Positions 59,770-64,000 of a DNA stretch of 64,000 bases are shown here, in pieces (positions within the stretch are counted from its first letter, which is position 1; every line of letters starts with the position of its first letter). Origin of the DNA: Chitinophaga silvisoli. Its GTDB lineage: Bacteria > Bacteroidota > Bacteroidia > Chitinophagales > Chitinophagaceae. A model generated the notes under the pieces. That model was given only the letters and a program-made list of their open reading frames with translations. It did no database searches and was not told the DNA's origin. A program made the position numbers and the translations under genes. The stretch spans positions 868,001 to 932,000 of the forward strand of contig NZ_QTJV01000002.1 in the NCBI RefSeq assembly GCF_003412465.1. The letters run 5' to 3'.

Positions 59770-60675
59770 ATGAAGTGTAAAGTATTACGCTGTTTAATTT
59801 TATTGCTTTTTACCTGTGCGGGTGTTCATGCGCAGACAGCAGACACTATCCAGGTGAAAGGGTTAATTATTGTGCAGGGAAAGGATGCCAAAGGCAAGCG
59901 CATCTTTAAGTTGTATAATGATACTGCATATGCCAGAACTCAACTAAAACGCAATTTACAGACCCGTTGGTTCGTTTTGGATCTGGGATATAATAATTAT
60001 ATGGACCGGAGTGATTATAACGGGGCAGCTGCATATGCCCTGTATGGTTCACCCAGCGATGTATATTATAGTGACATGAAGTCCTACACTTATTCAGCTG
60101 CGGGCTTAAATACCCTGGCACCCAGAACAGGTAGCTCACCGCTCACCCCATCTGAGTTTAAGCTGATTGCAGGCAAGTCCGTCAATGTTAATATCTGGTT
60201 GTTCCAGCAGCGGTTGAATATATACAGGCATAAACTGAACCTGATTTATGCGCTGGGTGTGGAGATGAACAATTATCGATTTGCCCGTAATATTACTTAT
60301 GTTCCTGGTTATCCTACTACTATTATGAGGGATACCGTGAGCTTTTCAAAAAATAAGCTGTTTGTAGAATATTTGAGTGTGCCTGTCATGTTGAACTACA
60401 ACAGCAATCCTGCCCGTCCTTCCCGTGCTTTCAAAATGAGTATGGGTATTATGGGAGGATATCTTGTAAAGGCCCGTACAAAGCAGATCAGTAAGGAACG
60501 GGGGAAGGTAAAGAAAGTTGACGATTTTAATTTGAATAAATGGAGACTCAGTATTACCGGAGATGTGGGATATGGTCCCGTTAAGCTGTATGGGAATTTT
60601 GCATTAACGCCATTACATGACTACGGACTTGAGCAATATCCTTTTTCTGTGGGACTACGCTTCAATGGTTTTTAA
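59770..60675 (+). CDS. Outer-membrane beta-barrel-like protein
   Basis: The 301-residue protein has a signal peptide ending AGVHAQ. The mature part is Tyr/Asn-rich with alternating strands (WFVLDLGYNNYMD, FVEYLSVPVMLNYN, MGIMGGYLVKARTK, YGPVKLYGNFALTPL) and ends in VGLRFNGF, a Phe-terminated last strand. This matches the PF13568-like outer-membrane barrel family, as for the three genes at 13-15 kb but longer. It lies 52 bp after the anti-sigma gene and is probably in the same unit. Confidence 0.83.
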   Translation: MKCKVLRCLILLLFTCAGVHAQTADTIQVKGLIIVQGKDAKGKRIFKLYNDTAYARTQLKRNLQTRWFVLDLGYNNYMDRSDYNGAAAYALYGSPSDVYYSDMKSYTYSAAGLNTLAPRTGSSPLTPSEFKLIAGKSVNVNIWLFQQRLNIYRHKLNLIYALGVEMNNYRFARNITYVPGYPTTIMRDTVSFSKNKLFVEYLSVPVMLNYNSNPARPSRAFKMSMGIMGGYLVKARTKQISKERGKVKKVDDFNLNKWRLSITGDVGYGPVKLYGNFALTPLHDYGLEQYPFSVGLRFNGF

Positions 60676-60699
60676 TACCTGGGGATCAAAAAAGTTAGT

Positions 60700-60939
60700 A
60701 TGCGCTCATTCATTACGTTTATGGTTTGTACCGGATTTATTATCTGGGCCCACTCATGTGATAAGAGAATAGTAGGTGTAAAGATCTATGGTCATGGGCC
60801 AGATGAAAAACCGGGTCAGGATGGATATGCTGAAAAAGAATCACGTTCACCTGTGCCTGTATTTATCGCAAATGCTTCTGGCAGGCATTATGCCGATTCT
60901 ATTTTGTTGCCCAAGCATGATCACCTCATTATGAGGTAG
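60700..60939 (+). CDS. Small putative lipoprotein
   Basis: The 79-residue protein has a hydrophobic start and a Cys in WAHSCDKR that fits a lipobox weakly. The rest is polar with no recognised motif (VKIYGHGPDEKPGQDGYAEKE). It is 24 bp after the barrel gene on the same strand, which suggests co-expression. Small size and lack of family make this a moderate call. Confidence 0.55.
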   Translation: MRSFITFMVCTGFIIWAHSCDKRIVGVKIYGHGPDEKPGQDGYAEKESRSPVPVFIANASGRHYADSILLPKHDHLIMR

Positions 60940-61049
60940 GGACAAGATTACATGGTCCGCTGCTCACCTTTATATTCCTTTTAACAATTTCCACCTGGCA
61001 GGAAATTGAACATTACCATTATATTTGGTTTTTATTCAAAAACCAACAA

Positions 61050-63995
61050 ATGAACCTCGTTAAAAAAACAATTTTTTTAATGCTGCTAGCCAGTTGCATG
61101 ATCCAACTGACTATTGCCCAGCAGAAGTATGAATGGAAGGAGGCCAAATCGGGTGGTTATACTTATAAGTATATCACCAATGACCCCATGCAGGCCCGGT
61201 TCTATACCTTGAAAAATGGTCTGACTGTAATTCTGAGTGTCAACAAAAAAGATCCTCGTATTCAGACCCTCATCGGCACAAGAGCAGGTAGTAACAATGA
61301 CCCCAAAGATCACACAGGTCTGGCACACTACCTGGAACACCTTCTTTTTAAAGGTACCCAGCAATATGGTTCTCTGGACTGGGCTAAGGAAAAACCTTAC
61401 CTGGACCAGATTCAGGGCCTGTATGACACTTACAATCATACAAGTGATGCTATTGCCCGCAAAACTATTTATCATCAGATAGACAGCGTATCTGGTCTGG
61501 CAGCTAAATATGCCATTGCCAACGAATACGATAAAATGATGACAGGTATGGGTGCACAGGGTACCAACGCACATACCTGGGTAGAAGAAACGATCTATGA
61601 GGAAGACATTCCTTCCAATGCCATCGACAAATACCTTGCTGTACAGGCAGAGCGTTTTAAAGATCCTGTATTCCGTCTCTTCCATACAGAGCTGGAGGCG
61701 GTGTATGAAGAAAAGAACAGAGGTCTGGACAATGACGGCCGTAAATCATATGAGCTGATGCTGTCATCCCTGTTCCCTACCCATAACTATGGTCAGCAGA
61801 GCACCATCGGTACAGTGGAGCACCTGAAAAATCCTTCTCTGAAAGCTATCCGCGAGTTCTACAACTCTTACTATGTGCCTAACAATATGGCTATCGTAAT
61901 GGCGGGTGATTTCAATCCTGATTATGTGATTAAGAAAATTGATGAGGACTTCGCCTACATGAAGTCTAAACCAGTTCCTGAATACAAAGCTCCTGTTGAA
62001 GCGCCTATCAAAGCGCCAATTGTGAAAGAAGTAGTAGGTCCGGATGCTGAAAATGTAATGATCGCTTATCGTATGCCTGGGGCACTGGATACTAAATCCT
62101 CTGTACTGCTGGGTGTGGTTTCCGAGATCATGAACAATGGTAAAGCGGGTCTGCTGGATCTGAACATCAACAAGGCACAGAAAGTACTGAGTGCAAGTGC
62201 TGGTGTAATGGGCTGGAAAGACTATGCTGTATTCCAACTGAGTGGTAAACCTAAACAGGGCCAGACACTGGATCAGGTGAAAGATCTGTTACTGGGTCAG
62301 CTGGAAATTCTGAAGAAAGGTCAGTTCGACGAAACCCTGGTAAAGGCGATCGTGAACAATGCCAAGCTGGCTGAATTAGAGGGCCTGGAAAATAACAATA
62401 ACCGTGCTTCTTCCCTGATGGATGGTTTTATTAAGCACAGGGGCCAGAACTGGCAGTCAGATGTATCCTATGTGGATAACATGGGTAAGGTAACCAAACA
62501 GCAGATCGTTGATTTCGCCAACAAATATCTGAATGATAACTACGTACTGCTGTACAAGCGTAAGGGTGAAGACAAAAATATTGAAAAGGTTGAAAAGCCA
62601 ACTATCACGCCTGTAGAAATCAACCGCAATGATCAATCTGCTTTCCTGAAAAAGGTTGATGCAATGCCTGCTACTCCGGTACAACCACAGTGGCTGGATT
62701 TCGACAAGGATATTCAGAAAGGCAAAGCTGGTCTGGCAGATGTACTGTATGTGCAGAACAAAGACAATGGTTTGTTCCGCCTGTACTACCGTTTTGATAT
62801 GGGTGCATGGAACAATAAGCTGTTGCCACTGGCGGCTCAGTACCTGCAATTCCTGAGCACTGATAAATATACTTCAGAGCAGATCAGCAGGGAGTTCTAC
62901 AACATCGCCTGTAGTTTCAACCTGTCTTCCGGCAATGAAAATTCAGTGATCACTATTTCCGGTCTGCAGGAGAATTTCGATAAGGCAGTAAGCCTGTTCG
63001 AGCACCTGTTGACACATTGCCAGGCAAATGAAGAGGCGCTGGCTGCACTGAAAGGCCGTATAGCCAAATCACGTACAGATAGCAAGCTGAATAAGGGTAA
63101 TATCATGAAAGGTCTTGCTAACTATGCAATGTATGGTGCTAAGAATCCTTTCAACAATGCTTTGAGTCAGGCGGATCTGGATGGTGTAACTGCCAGCCAG
63201 CTGACAGATATCCTGCATTCATTCGGCAACTACAAGCATACTGTGATCTATTATGGTCCTAAGTCTATGAATGATATCATTGCTGCTGTACAGAAAGAGC
63301 ATGTGATTCCTGCTACATGGAAGGAAGCAGCTCCCCAGCAGAAATTTGAGAAGATAGATCAGACCAAAAACCAGGTCCTGTTTGCAAACTATGATATGGT
63401 GCAGACAGAGGTAAACTGGGTGAGAAACTCTGAAGTGTACAATCCGGACAACACAGCGCTGGTAAGCATGTTCAACGGCTACTTTGGCGGTGGTATGGGA
63501 TCTATTGTATTCCAGACTATCCGTGAGTCCAAAGCACTGGCTTATTCTACTTATGCTTTTTATTCAACTCCTGATAAAAAAGGTGCGCGTTATTCTACAG
63601 TAGCTTATGTGGGTAGCCAGGCAGATAAGATGAATGATGCGATCAACGGCATGAATGAATTGCTGAATGATATTCCTCGTTCTGACAAGCTGTTTGAAAC
63701 TGCAAGACAGAGCCTGAAGCAGGATATTGAAACTGAAAGAATCACGCAGGATGGTATCATCTTTACTTACCTGGCAGACCAGAAACTGGGGCTGCAGGAA
63801 GATAACCGCAAGAAGGTATACGAAAAGATCGATAAGATCACTTTTGATGATGTGAAGAAATTCCATGACCAGGAGCTGGCGAACAAGCCATATACTTATT
63901 GCGTGGTAGCATCTGATAAACGTGTGAGCCTGGATGACCTGAAGAAGTTTGGAGATGTGAAAGTATTAACGCTGGAAGAGATCTTCGGTTACTAA
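61050..63995 (+). CDS. M16-family zinc metallopeptidase (two-domain, exported)
   Basis: The 981-residue protein has a signal peptide ending LTIAQ. The first M16 half carries the inverted zinc motif HYLEH (His93, Glu96, His97) and the distal Glu in ELEAVYEEKNRGL; the second half has the structural, non-catalytic partner domain, including FNGYFGGGMGSIVFQTIRES with the substrate-binding element. Such enzymes degrade peptides in a closed chamber. Single-chain forms of about 950 residues are usual in Bacteroidota. The stop is at 63993-63995, just before the window edge. Confidence 0.95.
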   Translation: MNLVKKTIFLMLLASCMIQLTIAQQKYEWKEAKSGGYTYKYITNDPMQARFYTLKNGLTVILSVNKKDPRIQTLIGTRAGSNNDPKDHTGLAHYLEHLLFKGTQQYGSLDWAKEKPYLDQIQGLYDTYNHTSDAIARKTIYHQIDSVSGLAAKYAIANEYDKMMTGMGAQGTNAHTWVEETIYEEDIPSNAIDKYLAVQAERFKDPVFRLFHTELEAVYEEKNRGLDNDGRKSYELMLSSLFPTHNYGQQSTIGTVEHLKNPSLKAIREFYNSYYVPNNMAIVMAGDFNPDYVIKKIDEDFAYMKSKPVPEYKAPVEAPIKAPIVKEVVGPDAENVMIAYRMPGALDTKSSVLLGVVSEIMNNGKAGLLDLNINKAQKVLSASAGVMGWKDYAVFQLSGKPKQGQTLDQVKDLLLGQLEILKKGQFDETLVKAIVNNAKLAELEGLENNNNRASSLMDGFIKHRGQNWQSDVSYVDNMGKVTKQQIVDFANKYLNDNYVLLYKRKGEDKNIEKVEKPTITPVEINRNDQSAFLKKVDAMPATPVQPQWLDFDKDIQKGKAGLADVLYVQNKDNGLFRLYYRFDMGAWNNKLLPLAAQYLQFLSTDKYTSEQISREFYNIACSFNLSSGNENSVITISGLQENFDKAVSLFEHLLTHCQANEEALAALKGRIAKSRTDSKLNKGNIMKGLANYAMYGAKNPFNNALSQADLDGVTASQLTDILHSFGNYKHTVIYYGPKSMNDIIAAVQKEHVIPATWKEAAPQQKFEKIDQTKNQVLFANYDMVQTEVNWVRNSEVYNPDNTALVSMFNGYFGGGMGSIVFQTIRESKALAYSTYAFYSTPDKKGARYSTVAYVGSQADKMNDAINGMNELLNDIPRSDKLFETARQSLKQDIETERITQDGIIFTYLADQKLGLQEDNRKKVYEKIDKITFDDVKKFHDQELANKPYTYCVVASDKRVSLDDLKKFGDVKVLTLEEIFGY

Positions 63996-64000
63996 TACAT

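Noticed and set aside
1..64000. tRNA, rRNA, insertion sequences, prophage or integrative elements
   Set aside because: No T-loop-like tRNA motifs, transposase, integrase or terminal repeats were found on reading through the gaps; the content is housekeeping and even in style.

Overview
The window is chromosomal, mostly housekeeping DNA from a member of the Bacteroidota, most likely the Chitinophagaceae (Chitinophaga-like). The evidence is indirect but consistent. Upstream regions carry the phylum's promoter form (TTG/TTTG, about 19 bp, TAnnTTTG) and start codons lack Shine-Dalgarno sequences. The gene families are typical of the group: BatB/BatC, large-form IspG, split MetH, DUF4286, DUF5106-TlpA proteins, PF13568 beta-barrels, YI-SGI-E-type anti-sigma factors and the small ribosomal protein THX. 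No tRNA, rRNA, insertion sequence, prophage or CRISPR array was seen.

Layout. 1-3.4 kb: 5'-truncated rpoN, a PAP2-like membrane protein, recA. 3.5-11.6 kb (mostly minus): an M28 peptidase, cysS, two tandem endonuclease/exonuclease/phosphatase membrane proteins, two tandem rhomboids and rlmD. 11.7-15.6 kb: a TlpA-like thioredoxin protein and three tandem outer-membrane beta-barrels. 15.9-22.4 kb: metF, the lptB-GH3-fabG operon, an SMP-30 protein and a 37-kDa nucleoid-associated protein. 22.6-28.0 kb (minus): a RicT-like PSP1 protein, holB, glutathione peroxidase, ComF and radA. 28.1-33.4 kb: a gene-free interval that may hold a small RNA, a YugP-type peptidase, then rplM-rpsI-rpsB-tsf-pyrH. 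33.4-41.8 kb: a DUF3298 lipoprotein, pdxH, THX, an 11-bp repeat array, hup, DUF4286, xth and a two-gene metH. 41.9-50.1 kb: recR, a Big_5 lipoprotein, a helicase-nuclease, an SRPBCC protein, an ECF sigma factor with two paralogous anti-sigma factors, and a lipocalin-like lipoprotein. 50.2-57.8 kb (minus): LysR, a small repeat protein, ispG, batC-batB, a class D beta-lactamase and kbl. 58.1-64 kb: a second ECF sigma/anti-sigma pair, a beta-barrel, a small lipoprotein and an M16 peptidase.

Genes that work together: metF and the split metH make up the methyl branch of the methionine cycle. recA, recR, radA, xth, holB and the AddAB-like helicase-nuclease are a scattered recombination/repair set. 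rplM to pyrH is a translation/nucleotide block. Two ECF sigma loci and many exported lipoproteins and barrels point to cell-envelope control.

No single striking new system was found. The observations most worth following are: an orphan minus-strand promoter-terminator pair that may be an sRNA; a perfectly 11-bp-phased repeat between hup and THX; two adjacent tandem pairs (EEP and rhomboid) in which one or both members have altered catalytic residues; twin palindromes 21 bp apart upstream of a reduced bat operon; a roughly 100-residue acidic/Gly-Arg-rich tail on ribosomal protein S2; and duplication of the anti-sigma module at both sigma loci.
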